Assembly: GCA_011634665.1 (NCBI GenBank)
Contig: WAEK01000015.1
Location: 542,501-606,500, forward strand
Length of the DNA: 64,000 nt
Source: Mortierella sp. BCC40632
Taxonomy: Eukaryota; Mortierellomycota; Mortierellomycetes; Mortierellales; Mortierellaceae
Reading direction: 5' to 3'
Shown here: positions 46,899 through 59,020 of the stretch, piece by piece
How the letters are laid out: every line of letters begins with the position of its first letter
Position numbering within the stretch: position 1 is the stretch's first letter
Made by a program: the position numbers and the translations under genes
Notes under the pieces: model-generated
The model's input: the letters and a program-made list of their open reading frames with translations, nothing else
The model's database searches: none
Told to the model about the DNA's origin: nothing

Positions 46899-48711
46899 AA
46901 GAGAAAGAAAAGAAAGAGAAAAAGCTGGAGAGATGGATGAATTGTTATGAGAGGATGAAGATCAGTTACTGAAGAGAGAATACGGAGAGAGAGAGGAAGT
47001 AATCTGTAGACAGAAGAAAAGAGGAATGAAGAAGAAGAGGCGGAGAAAAATGAGGGAGGCGATGGGGGTTAAAAAGTGGAGTGGAGTCCAAGGAGAGAAG
47101 AAGGCGAGAGAGATAAAGAAATGGTTAGCATGATGGCATACGATTCTAGAGGCAGGAGGGAGGGGGTGGGAGAGAAAGACAGAGACTGAAAAAGAGAGGA
47201 AGAAAGAAAGAAGAAAAAAAGAGAGGGAGGGGGCATTGGTTCCATAAGGGCAAACCACAGACACGGGTAAAAATAAAAGGTGCGCGCGCGGGCGAGAGGA
47301 GGAAAGTGTAGAATAGCGGCAGCATGATGGGCCGGAGATGCGACGACGTCAAGCCCAGCCCTAGTCGATCGAAGCGACTCAACGCGAGAGAGAAAAAGAG
47401 AGGGATGGAAGAAGGCGATGCAGAGAGTGCATTCGAGGCACAATATCGTAATGCGGACGCCTTTGGTCATCAGGGAGCTTGATGCCGCGCGCCCGTCGTG
47501 GCACATCTGATGCGGATGTCATCGACGACACAGAAAGATACGAAAAGGGCGGCAAGAGGCCCTCCGAGGACGACTCTCTAATGCGCTGGGTCAAGTCGGG
47601 CTAGCCGACCAGGCTGACTTGCAGCGGTGCAAGTGGTTGAACACAAAGACACAAAGCAGAGCATCTGTCCGGGCACAAAGGACCCTTCTGGCTGGCTGCC
47701 GCGGACAGGGAAGGCCCAACTAGGGCACAGGCAAGGAAAAAAGAAAAAGAAAAAAAAAAAAAAAAAAGGAGGCAGCCAAGAGAGGGGAGCGAGGAGGTGT
47801 TGATGCTAGGGCGCGAGTGAGGAGCAAAAGCAAGTTGGCGCATGTTTGTGTATGTCCTTTGTCTGTGCAAACCCATCTTGTTTGTTTGCATGGGTTGCGC
47901 GGGTGGAATGGCTAAGGTTCGTCGTCGTCTCTCAGCGTCGGACACGTACACCTCCGCACGCCCTTTTGCTCCACACCCGATGAGCCCATGGACAAGCTGG
48001 CCCTGACGGTGTCACACTGTAAACTCTCGTGCAACGACCGTCGCGACCACGATAGGGCCACAGCCAGGGGTTGCAGGCTGCATGGCCATTGAGGTCTGCA
48101 ACGCGCGAAGTGGGTCCCCGGCAAGCCGATGCAACTCAAAAGGTGCTTACTTCTTCACAAAACCTCTGCCAGGCTGCGCTGGACAAAGGATGAGGAGACG
48201 AGGAGGAGCAGGCAAGTGCAAAAGCGACAGAGATGTCTGCATTGGAGGGGTGGGAGAGGATTTAAAAATACCTCCTGTTTCCTCCTTGCCGCCTCGCCGC
48301 CTCGCCGCCTTGTTCACCCGGGCCCTGTCTTTTTTGCCCTGTCCTGCATGTGGCTGTCCAGGTTCCGAAGTCGATCTCCAGCCATCGTCCTAGGATGTTT
48401 AGAGAGTTTGGACCGATGGAGACGGCACTGCAGCCGGGTTTGGTCCTGCCACAGCCTCAGCACGCGCCACACCACACCACACCAACCATACCACACCGAC
48501 AGACAGAGAGAGCCGACCTTTACAAGGAAGACGAAGACGCATGGCAGCAGACATAGAGAGTGCTTGGAGAAAGCGATTCCAATCAAATGCCCGGATCACG
48601 GTGCATCCTCGAACATACACATCACACACACCATACTCTCCCGCTCTCTGGGAAGAAAAAAGGAGGCACAAAGGTGAGGAAGGAGATAGGAATGACACAG
48701 ACGGACAGACG

Positions 48712-48748
<37 letters not shown>

Positions 48749-48768
48749 GCAGACAGAGGGATGAAAGA

Positions 48769-48804
<36 letters not shown>

Positions 48805-51302
48805 AGGCAATGATGACGAGAAGGACCACAGGTGGGGGACAAGGACATTAGGTGAACGGGGGAGGATAAGGGGTGGTGACACTTGGGTTGATGAAGGGAG
48901 AGAGAGAGAGGGTTCAAGAAAAAGTGCAAAAAGCGAGTTACGCGCCGCCGCGAGATTAGAGCAAAGGCAGGCAGGGATAGAGAGAAGAGAGAGAGAGAGC
49001 GGCAGAGTGCTCAGGTCAAGCTGTATGACAGTGTCATGTTCATCCTCCCTTTCCCTCCACCTTTCACCCCTCTTCTCTTGCCGTCCACAAACATCGTCTT
49101 TCATCCCGCTGCCCTCTTTTGGCTGCGATGTGAGCAAAAAAAAAAAGGGCGAAAGGCACAAATGCTGCTCGACCTGCCTTTGCTTATGCGTGCGTAAACG
49201 GGGGAAGGGTCGTCAGATGGTGGAGTGAGCTCTCGTCGCTCTGCTCCGTGATCAGTCAAAGCCCGCTAAACCACATACATACCTTGGTAGACGCTCGATA
49301 TTCTCGATGTGGCTAGGATCGATTTTTTTCCTCTGACCAGAGCAATAAAAAAAAAATGGGTCTCCGTCCGTGACAAAGGATAGGACAAAGCTTGAGAAAA
49401 AACGAGAGTCTCGGGGACAAGGTACTAATGTCGATGGAGGAGGCGCTGCCGATTTAAGAAAATATGGGCAGTGATTACGAAGATATCGAGCAGGATAAAA
49501 AGGGGGTCGCAATTAATGGAGGTATACAAGGCGCCGACTGGGTTATTTGGCGACTGGAACCGGGGGAGAGGAGAGGAGAGGGGTGAGGAAGTAGATGGCT
49601 CGAGCGGTGGTGGATAAAAAAGAGCAGCCGGCAGAGAGGAACCGGAGGCGAGAAACCGTGTTCGAGATGAAGATGGAGATTTTAGTAGGAGAGCAGCTGT
49701 GTTGGGGCTGGCGTAGTGAAGCGAGAGCGAGAGAGAGAGAGCTGGGGCGGCGGGGATAGGCGAGAAGGGTGGCAATGAATCGAGGCAGGAAAGGGGAGAG
49801 CGGGTGCAAAAAAAAATGACCGAGCAGTCAGCAGAAAGTAGATCTCGGTACGGCAAAGACGAGAAGGTAACGGCGAAAGGGGTCTGAGGGGGTGGAGGGA
49901 ATGAACGTAGAGGAGCAGCGGCAAGGTCGAGGTTGACGAGTTAGAGGAGTTGCCGATGGAGTAAGAAAGCAGCAAGGCAGGAGCAAAGATGGGAAAAAAG
50001 GAAATGGCGGGCCAACAGAGTTTTATAAGGACCGTAGAATGAATCCTCAGGCGGGGGTCAGAGGGGGAGGGGGGAGGAGGGGTGGGATCTATCCAAGAGC
50101 ATGGATCTGGCTGCAATGAACCACTTGTCCACCACCTCCTTGTCGCCTTCGCCCTCCGCCTCTCTGCCCACCACACTTGCATTCACTACTAGAAAGGCCA
50201 ATAGAGCCTGGACGGGCCACATATTGCTGAGTTACTTGAATGCGCGGGAACAATACCCTATACAAACCTGTAGCGACATCTCTCTCACTCTTCTCCGACC
50301 ACCACTATCGCCAACTCTACTCTTTGCTCGCCATGGCCTCCAAATCAGTCTATGCTCGGCCATTACTCGTATCTATTGTCCATGTTCCCTATCTCCAACC
50401 ATCCCGTTCTGTCCGCCTTTTCATAATCACCTCTTCCAAGTACTCGAGTGAGTCTCAATGGCCTGAGTGAATAGGTTGAAAATGGAGAGTGTGTGAGCAT
50501 GTGTGCGTGTGTAATCGAGCCAAGCACATAGAGCGAAAAAAGACCTGCCTAGCAGGAGCCCAAACGACTGAGGTATCGAAAAAAAGGAACAGTAACAAGA
50601 GCATGACAACGATGTGCTCGCTCTCTGTTCTTATTTTTGCTATACACTCGCAACGAACTCAATGAAGGATGCGGCCTTTTCGCCCTTTCTTTTCAGTTCT
50701 TCATAATATTGTCCTTGCATTGAGTATAGGGCCTACATGCAGGACAAGAGGAAAAGATGGACGTGCTCACACAGTCGCCTTCATACAGCAGATAGCATCC
50801 GACAGGCAAGGATGGATTGGAAGATGTGTGCTCTAGCTATGCTCCGTCATCCATATCATGACCCTTCCCCAATGGGGAAAGGAAAAAGGAGAGGCAGAAA
50901 AAGGGAAACGGGCGAGAGGCGGGTGTCAAGGGCGAGGGAGAAGAAGAGGAGGTCCAGGAGCACCGACGAGTACCAGGAACTGGTCTTTGGCCCTTGCACC
51001 GACCCGGCCCCTCTCCTGACCCAGCGGAAGGGCATTTTTACAAGTGAGAGAGAAAGTAAGAGAGAGTAGCGAAAAAAAGGGACGTACACGGATCACGACG
51101 CCCAATAGCGAACAAGTGTTTGCCCAGCATTTCAACAGTCGGGTTGCCCAACAGACTTGTCGTTGAGGTATGGTCCACTATGGCGCCGTCGACGCACCAG
51201 TCGCGGAACGACAGAAAGAGCGGAGAGGCAGCAAGGAAGGAAGAAGGGAAAGTGGGTAAGCGGGATGGATCGAGTCCAAGACAAACGCAGTAACCATGGG
51301 GC

Positions 51303-51373
<71 letters not shown>

Positions 51374-52613
51374 CCTTCCTTCCTTCCTTCTCTCCCTCTC
51401 TTGACGGAAGAGGGAGGCACAACACGGAGTGGACAAGAGCGAATGGACCGATAGACCATGGACCATGTACAACCGAGAAGGCCAAGACCAAGATGAGTAA
51501 CGTGAAGGAGTCACCGCACATTCAACTGGTACTCTCCCTTACTAAAGATGGCAACACGGGGGCAAGAAATTCCAACTGTGCATAGATGAGTTTGGATCCT
51601 GTGTGAGTGCGGAGGTGAATAGAGTCATATGGAGCGGACACACTTGGATCCAAGCTCGCGATTCGCGTTAGGCGCCACATGTGGACATACCCCATGAGCG
51701 ATCCAGTCTGCATTGTGGTGCAAGCAGGGGGGAAGAGCCCTAGGAGTGGTCGGCGTCTAAACCGACGAGCTGTCCCATCACACCATGCATTTGTGACCCG
51801 CCCATCTCGCCCGAGGCTTGCTTGCTTCGGACTCCGAGTACCCAGACTCTCGACCGCTTTTTTTTTTTCCTTGTTCAAGTCTGTTCGCTGCCGGGCATCG
51901 CCTGGGACAAAGAGCGCGTGAACTGGACCTGAGCCGTATCCAAGGCCCATTCCGCCTCTTCCTTCGTTTCATTTTACTTTACTTTGCTTTGGTTTTTTTT
52001 TCTCTCTTTTTTTTTCCGTCCCTTTAGTCCGACGGTCGCGCCACGAAGGACAAGTCGTCTTTTACCCCTCGATCCAGGCCCTTTCGTCACAGTCCCGTCG
52101 ACACTCAGCACCTCCGCGGATGGTCTCCAGCGCACTGATGTCTTCTATCACCTCCCTATCATGCGACAGGGCTCGGCGCGACCTCGATCGGGTGCCGAGC
52201 ACCTTGGAATCCCTGCTTGCTCTCGTTCTTTTTGCTGACGTAGTCGTCGCAGAAATCGTCAATGACGAGCATTAGACGTTCTATACGAGTTTCTAGCCTC
52301 AATGTAGCCACTGTCGCTTGAAGAGTGTGGACTACACAGAAAAAAAAAAAAAATAAGAGTCGTCATTCCTCTTCCTATCTGTACTACAGATCATGCGGCA
52401 TGTTCTATGCGTGTCTGAAAGGAAGTTTTTTGGATAGAGTAGTGCTTGTGTTTGGCTGCGTGTGTGTGTATGTGTGTGTGTTGTCGAGACTGGAGTGTTC
52501 GGTTGTGGTTGTTAGAGTGGTTGAGTTCAAGGGTAGATGAATGATGCGGAGGAAATGCAAAGAAGAACACTCCTCCTTCCATCCCTCCCTGCTCCTTGTT
52601 TCTCTCTCTCATT

Positions 52614-52625
52614 CACACACACACA

Positions 52626-52656
<31 letters not shown>

Positions 52657-52687
52657 CATGCACATCTCTCTCTCTCTCTCTCTCTCT
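52614..52687. repeat. CA then TC compound microsatellite
   Basis: CA run (about 52614-52659) followed directly by a TC run (about 52666-52687). Confidence 0.92.
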
Positions 52688-52880
52688 CCAAGTCTTTCCC
52701 TTTCCTCTCGATTTCTGCGCTTTCGAGTGCACAGGCCACCGGTGTCACACAACTCTAAAACAGTGTTCTATTCGCCTGTCATTCACTCGCGAGAACCCCC
52801 TTCCCTCTGTCTCCAGACTCGTTCGCAAGAACCGAGATCGGGAGAAGACAAACAAACGCGTCCACGAGCAGCCAACCGGA

Positions 52881-52927
<47 letters not shown>

Positions 52928-53822
52928 AATTAGAGAGAAGTGTGGGGTGCTCTGTATTTGCCTCCTCTCACCGCACCGGGAATAGATTGGTTGGGGTAGG
53001 ACATGCCTGCAAGAGAGTAGGAGGGAGAGGGCTCCCGCTCTCACTTGCAGTCCTTTAATTCGGTCATCCCCCACCTGGACGCCTCCTATGCTTGCGCACA
53101 AACACAAAGGCATTCATGCTTTTGAGACGACCCTTTGTCGTTCTCTGGCTAGCAAGACTCACAGAACTGGCAGTAATCGTTCTTTATTCTGGCTTTGGAC
53201 TTGGGGTACACATAAATCTCAATAGTCAAAAGATCATGCATTTCTCCCACGGGCTAATTATGGCGACCCTCCAATGCGGGAAGGACGCTCATAACTGCCT
53301 ATGCACTAGGTAGCATGCCCTAAAAAAAGGTGCTCATTGAAAACCTCTCTGCAAGTTCGCCCGCCTATTTCCTTTTTGTTTTGTTCTCGTCTGGATTGAT
53401 GTCAGCTTGCGTCTTTTGTTTATGTACGCATTTGTGAGAGTGTGAGAGTATGTGGTAGAGGGGGTGAGAGAAAGAGAGAGAGTGAGTATGTGTGTGTGTG
53501 CGTGTGTGCTTGCGGAGTGGCGAGATTCGAGTGTCTCCTCGCGAAGAATCGAGCCTTCCAAAAAAAGAATGCAGCACTGTGGTTTACACCCTGTTTCTCG
53601 ATATCCACCCTACCCCCCATCTTCCTCTTCGTCGTTCCTTCCTCCTTCCTATCTTTCTCCTTCTCCCTCACCCCCCCCTCCTCACCCCCCAGTCTCCCCT
53701 ACTTCCACCCTTTTCGGGAGGGACTGGCAAGCACTAGCTTATCTGGGCAAAGTCCTCAGAAAGGATCTGCATTGGTCCGAGTGCTCACCATGCCGGAGTA
53801 AAAAGCAAAGGGGTTTGCTGAG

Positions 53823-53857
<35 letters not shown>

Positions 53858-54832
53858 TTTTGTGTTTTGTGTTTTTTAAAAAGATGTCCAAAGCTAAGAT
53901 AGTCCACATGGGGAATGGGGTTGGGCGTAAGGGACTGGCGGCAGTGGGGGGAGAAAGAGCCTTGGTACGTGGAGACACATACTTTTTTTTTTTTTGCCTC
54001 GCAATCTACACAGCAGACTGACACGTCAACCCTGCGCGCGTAATTGAGCACACGGCTTCGGACTGAGAGCGGAGGCAAAGAGGGGGAAGAGGAGGAGGGT
54101 TGGTATGTTTTGGGTTGGTTGCGAGCTGTGAACCCAAACGCGGCGATTGCTGTCCCAGTGCGTGCATATCGGACACGCTGCCCTGTCGCGCGACTTGGGA
54201 CTGTTCCCTTTTGTAAGAGAGCCGCGAGCCATTGGTCCAGTCACCTGGCTAAATTGAGCTCACTTCTGAGACTATGACAGGAAATAGGGCACAGGACAGA
54301 CAGACAGACAGACAAGGGCAGGAGAGAGAGAGAGAGAAGAGAGAGCGGAGCAAAGAGACAGAGCCACTGCGACCACCACCACCACCACCAACACACACAA
54401 AGTCAGGCCAAGGCTCCGGACCTTGGACAGGGCCAGGGTCAGGGCTCAGGGCCATTTCCTGTCCTAATTATACCAGACGCTCTTATCACCTCAGCCAACG
54501 GGCATTTTTGGGTAGGTATTCTTCTTAACGTAGTCAGGGCCTGCTTTCGCTTCTCTCTCTCTCTCCTCTCCTCTCTCCTACATCCGTGCTCATCACATCC
54601 ATCCACGCCGACCCTCATCTCCCAGGGAGCACACTCTCGGAAACGACCCCTCAAGAAAGAAAGAAAGAAAGAAAGAAAGACACAAAGGAAGAAAGAAGAA
54701 GAAGAAGAAAAAAAAAAATAGGAGACACTCAAGACACTGTGATACCTCATCCTCAATCCAACACAAGCAAGCATACACCAGCATCTTCTCCCCTCTTCTC
54801 CATAATCCAGCACGTCCAAGAATCCATCAGAG

Positions 54833-56278
54833 ATGACAGGAACCAACAAGCTAGGCCTCACTGAGCGGCAGGCCGTCTTCGCTACCGTCAGCTTCTACAT
54901 GATCACCGCCCTGGTCATGGTCAGCGTGAACAAGGTACAATGAACATCATGATCATCATCATGATCATCATCATGATCGTTATCATCTGCATCTATCCTG
55001 CTCCATCAGACACTTGGCATCTCTCTTAACATTTAGGCTAATGTCACTTTTGTCTTTTCTCTGAATGGATTCTCTTGATTCAAGTGGGCGTTAAACACAT
55101 TGGAAGTGCCATGGCTCTTGCTCTGGTGTCAGATGGCGATCGCTGTGCTCCTACTTAAGACTACGGACTCGGTTGGCGTCTTGAAGATGCCCAAGCTCCA
55201 GAAGGATGTTTCGAAGGCCTTGATCCCTCTGATTTCGATCAATGTGCTAGGACTTGGCGTCAACACGCTGTGTCTCGTCTATGTTGAGACCTCATTCTAT
55301 CAGGTAAGGGAGTACCGCCACCACCACCACCTCATATGATCTCCTCCGAGATTGCCTTTGCATGGGATATCCAGGATCACTGACCATCATACTGTTCTAC
55401 TACGACTGCTCGTCTTTGATAGATTGCTCGCGGTCTGGTTCTTCCTTTCACAGTGATCTTTGCATACACTCTTCTGGGCCAGCCTTCGACCAGACTTGTC
55501 CTCTTCTCTTGCTTCATCGTCTTTTGCGGATTCTACACAGGAGTCACCTCGGAGATCAATGTGTCCCAATTGGGCATTTTCTTTGGAGTTGTCTCGTCCA
55601 TCACCACTTCCTTGCATGCGATCGTCATCAAAAAGTCGCTTGCTGCCGTCAACAACTCGTCCATTGACCTTGTCTACTACAACAATGCTCTCTCTTGGAT
55701 GGTCATGACCCCAATTATCTTCCTCAGCGGCGAGAGTACTCTTGTCATGGACACATATGCCGCTGAGGGCTTTGCTGCTTTCAAGAGTTTCTTGTTCGCT
55801 GCGTTCATTACTGGTATTTTTGGATTCCTGGTCAACCTTGCGGGATTCATGCAGATCTCCAAGACCTCTCCAACAACCCATATGATCTCGGGCGCCGTCC
55901 GTGGAGTGTAAGTGGCCACCTTGTTGTACCCTTTCTCGTGTCTTTCTTTCTTTTTTTTTTCTTTCTCTCGTTCCCCCCCTGCATCTCCTCGTCGCTGTCC
56001 AGACCAATGCTCCTATTGCCCTTGCTGAAACGAACCAAAAGCTGACAACCTGTTTTTTTTTTTTTTTTTTTTTTTTTCTTTTCAGGTTGCAAACACTTTT
56101 GGGTTACTGGGCTTTTAACGACACCATCACCGCAGGACGTTTAGTCGGCATTGTCTTGATTCTCACCGGCGGTGCTCTTTACACCTTTGCAAAGGACAAA
56201 GAGATGTCTGCCAATGTGAAGCCAACCTATATCCCAATGACACAGAAGGATCTGGATGAGGATGCTGAAAGGCGCTAA
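54833..56278 (+). CDS. GDP-fucose transporter-like nucleotide-sugar transporter (SLC35C/TPT family)
   Basis: Four exons: 54833-54934, 55085-55303, 55423-55907 and 56086-56278, total 332 aa. About ten hydrophobic segments. The order of motifs parallels animal SLC35C1: an N-terminal VSVNK ending helix 1, KALIPLISINVLGLGVNTLCL, VETSFYQIARGLVLPFTV, a loop at EINVSQLG, then FGVVSSITTSLHAIVIKKSL, YYNNALSW, and near the end ISKTSPTTHMISGAVRGV and GGALYTFAK. Such proteins exchange a nucleotide sugar for the monophosphate across the Golgi membrane; GDP-fucose is the best guess, another sugar is possible. Intron 1 holds an ATCATG/ATC microsatellite (about 54944-54984). The last exon starts after a long T-run. 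Confidence 0.87.
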
Positions 56279-57050
56279 AATACCTTTCTCTCTCTTATAT
56301 ACAGTAGTCAGGCGCTTCCTTGGGACTAGTCATTATTATTATTATATTTTAGGATACACAGCCCAACGTCCAACCGCTTTTTCCTTTTGTTCTTTTTTTT
56401 CATATTCTTTCTTTCTTTCATACTTCCTGTGCACTCCCTCTCCCTCCTCCTCTCCCTTCTTGCTATTCAATATCAGTATATGATCTCATGTTATGTTCCC
56501 AGTCATTTTAATCCGTTATGCAACATTCCTTTCTTTTTCTTTTTCTTTTTCTTTTTCTTTTTCTTTTTCCTATGACATGTCGAGCGTAACTGCTCCCCCC
56601 CTCCTCAGTAAAAGATATAGACATATCTCAAACAAACAAACAAACAAACAAACAAACAAACAAAACAGAGAAAAGAGAAAAAAGGGTGTGATATTATGCA
56701 AAAGGCCATTCTCTAATAGAACCAAGAGGATAGAGAGAGAGAAAGAGAGAAAGAAAGAGAGAGAGAGAGAGAGAGAGAAAAGAAAGAGAGCAACTGCTAT
56801 ATTGGATTCCTGAGTGAGATGTTCTCTACGTCCAGAAAAAAAAAAAAAGTGGAACCATATAAAATGTGTCGGGAAGTTGTGGGGGAAAGGAGGGATCTCT
56901 TTCCATTGTCCATGTCCCATTTCCTTTCAAATTGCAGCTGGATAGTGTCGTTCTTTGGCAAGTGCTTCCGAAATAGAAAATAAGGAAGTCATTATAACTA
57001 AGAGAGAGAAAGAGAGAGTACCAAAAAAAAAAAAAAAAAAAAAAGTGTCT
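56279..57050. other. Convergent intergenic region
   Basis: Between the transporter stop and the clathrin light chain stop. It has CTTTTT repeats (about 56529-56570), an AAAC tetramer run (about 56631-56662) and GA/GAAA arrays (about 56731-56790). No gene seen. Confidence 0.6.
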
Positions 57051-58447
57051 TTACTTTCCAGGCGCGCTGGGATCTTTCTCCAAATCTCTGAGCAACTCTC
57101 TCATTCTGCTGGTATCACGACGACCAGCCTTCAAAGCCGCCGTCACGGCGGCAGGGCTGCTGTCCAGATGACGGTTGATGCGCTCCCACTGGGTTCCTGA
57201 AGAGACATCGTCACGCTTGGCCAAGAAAGCTGCTTCTTTGTCCCTATCGATACCATATATACATCCCCACGCATATGCAGGGAGAGAAATCATATTAGTG
57301 AGATGCTGCTGAGAGACAGTAAAGTTGGGATCGAGTCGAATAGACAAGCTTTCAGTACTGTGCATAAACCACGGGTTGCCAAAAAAGACACTCTGTCTCT
57401 ACGTACCTGTTCTCAGCAATCGACTTGGCCTTCTTCTGGTTGTAATCCTCATAGAAACGATCAATTGCCTCGTGTGCGGCACCAATCGTCTCCTGACGCT
57501 TTGCTTCCGATTGCTCATCCTTCTCTGCAACGATAGTAGCCTGCTTCTGACGCCACTCTCTACAGAAAAGAAAAATGTCCAAGCGAGCATTAAAAAAAAA
57601 ACAGAGTTGACAGGTCAACAAGTCAGTTTGAGTGAAAAGATGGGGAGAGCAGGTTGTTCCGCAAGATCGATCCGGCGAGTGGAGAGAATTTAGAGCAAGC
57701 TTTTTTTTTAAAAAAAAAAAAAAAAAAACGTGGCACGATCCTATTGTCGCATCGTTACTTTCTTTCTTTCTTTTTTTCTTTCTTTTTTTCTTTCTTTGTT
57801 TTTACCTCACGACCTCAGGTACCTCCTGGGTTCTGAACTCGGGGTTGGTACGAGACATCGATGGACTTGGGCTTCCCCATTGCTCGCTCCTGTAAACTGG
57901 GCAGGGATGCTGGACGTGAAGCCCTATGAAAAAAAAAAAAAGTAAAAAAAAAAAAACAAAATTGGTCAACATTCTAGAGCGATTGGTTAATGGAAAGCAA
58001 CAAGACAGAAACAAAAGAGATGTGTTCCATCCGTGTTTTCAATATCTCTCTCTCTTTCTCTCTCGCTCTGCTCCTGCATATTACCAAGTTCTGGGGGGCA
58101 GAGCTGGTGGTGGTAGTAGTTTCGATGGCGGGGTATTCAGAATGGAAAGCACTGAACTCATCATTATCGTTCGAGATGGTCACGGAAGGCTGGGCAGAGA
58201 CAGAGGCCTCATGGTCTGCAAACGAAGGAAAGCTGGATTCAAAATCGTCTGTGCTGATGGGGTTGGAGGCGATGGCTGCATCATTGGATGAGTTCACAGC
58301 GGATCCAGAAGAAAGGCCAGTGACAAAGTCGGCATCACTACCCAAGATGGCCTGCTCGCGTGCAAGAAAGTCGGCCATGGGATCATCTGACCCAAAATCA
58401 GTCTTTTTCGAGGAGGAGGTAGGAGCGTCGAACGAAAAGTCATCCAT
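57051..58447 (-). CDS. Clathrin light chain
   Basis: Four exons on the minus strand: 58447-58085, 57909-57806, 57559-57407 and 57243-57051, total 270 aa. The N-terminus has the typical DPMADFLAREQAILG motif followed by an acidic serine-rich region. The middle has EVPEVVREWRQKQ, which starts the long heavy-chain-binding helix (charged heptads through KRQETIGAAHEAIDRFYEDY). The last exon carries the conserved SGTQWERINRHLD end and a RMRELLRDLEKD tail. It coats vesicles with the heavy chain and regulates lattice assembly in endocytosis. The exon 2 acceptor (57910) was picked to keep the frame; the nearer AG at 57924 shifts it, so residues just after 121 are the least certain. Confidence 0.88.
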
Positions 58448-59020
58448 GATGCCGAGTTGTTTTTTCTTTCTTTTTTCTATATTAGGATTGGGAGGAAAGG
58501 ATGTAAGGTGTTGAAACGATGTAGATGAGGGCCGGCGATGAAAATGACTTCTAAAAAGTAGAAAAGAAAGGACCCGTCGTCAATAAAAAGGTGGCCAACA
58601 CGAAATGCATGGTCGCTCCACAACGTCCTGTCAAGCTGCCAAATGAATGGATGTGGCATGCGACTGCTACTCTTGCTCACTGAGAGTCCTTTCTTCAGCA
58701 TCTGGAATCATAGCCACCCATGTCCCAGCGTGCATGTTTTTTTTTTTTTTTTCTTTGCAACTTACGAGATGAGAGATTGGCCACGAAGAAGAGATGGAGA
58801 TGATGCATTGTCGCGCTCGCCCGCCCGCTGCTATGACGTGGGGAGTGATCAGGTGACAAACTGTACAGCGACGGTCGGTCGCTCTAATGATTCATATAAA
58901 CGATCCACGTGATAACTCTTCTCTTCTACTTGTTCTCCTTGCTTAAATGCCTCTCCCTTCTCGTGGTCGTTTTGCATTCCTTCAACTTGAATCCTTACTA
59001 TCCAACAACCACTGCGATCC
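58448..59020. promoter_or_regulatory. Divergent promoter, clathrin light chain / aminotransferase-like gene
   Basis: About 570 bp between divergent starts, with a T-run at 58737-58752. No coding frame with support. Confidence 0.55.

Larger units (their letters stand above)
46493..54832. other. 8.3 kb region without a recognisable gene
   Basis: Open frames here are low-complexity or shadow-like and none shows a family motif, a consistent exon chain or codon pattern like the neighbours. It holds the 5' flank of the zinc-finger gene, many microsatellites and homopolymers (GA at 46826-46894 and about 48716-48745, A-runs near 47750-47766 and 48770-48802, T-run 51343-51373, CA/TC at 52614-52687, T/A runs 52881-52929, T-run 53827-53856) and GC-richer stretches near 48200-48500. 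A short frame with good ATG context at 50333 (MASKSVYARPLL) has a GTGAGT donor-like site after 38 codons, but I could not find a following exon. Long 5' UTR, non-coding RNA or enhancer DNA is possible. Confidence 0.5.

Noticed and set aside
48129..49228. Open frames of 180-220 codons near 48-49 kb
   Set aside because: They consist largely of translated GA and A runs, change character at every microsatellite and show no family motif.
50101..50470. Small gene starting at 50333
   Set aside because: Good ATG context and a donor-like GTGAGT, but no second exon or homology could be recognised.
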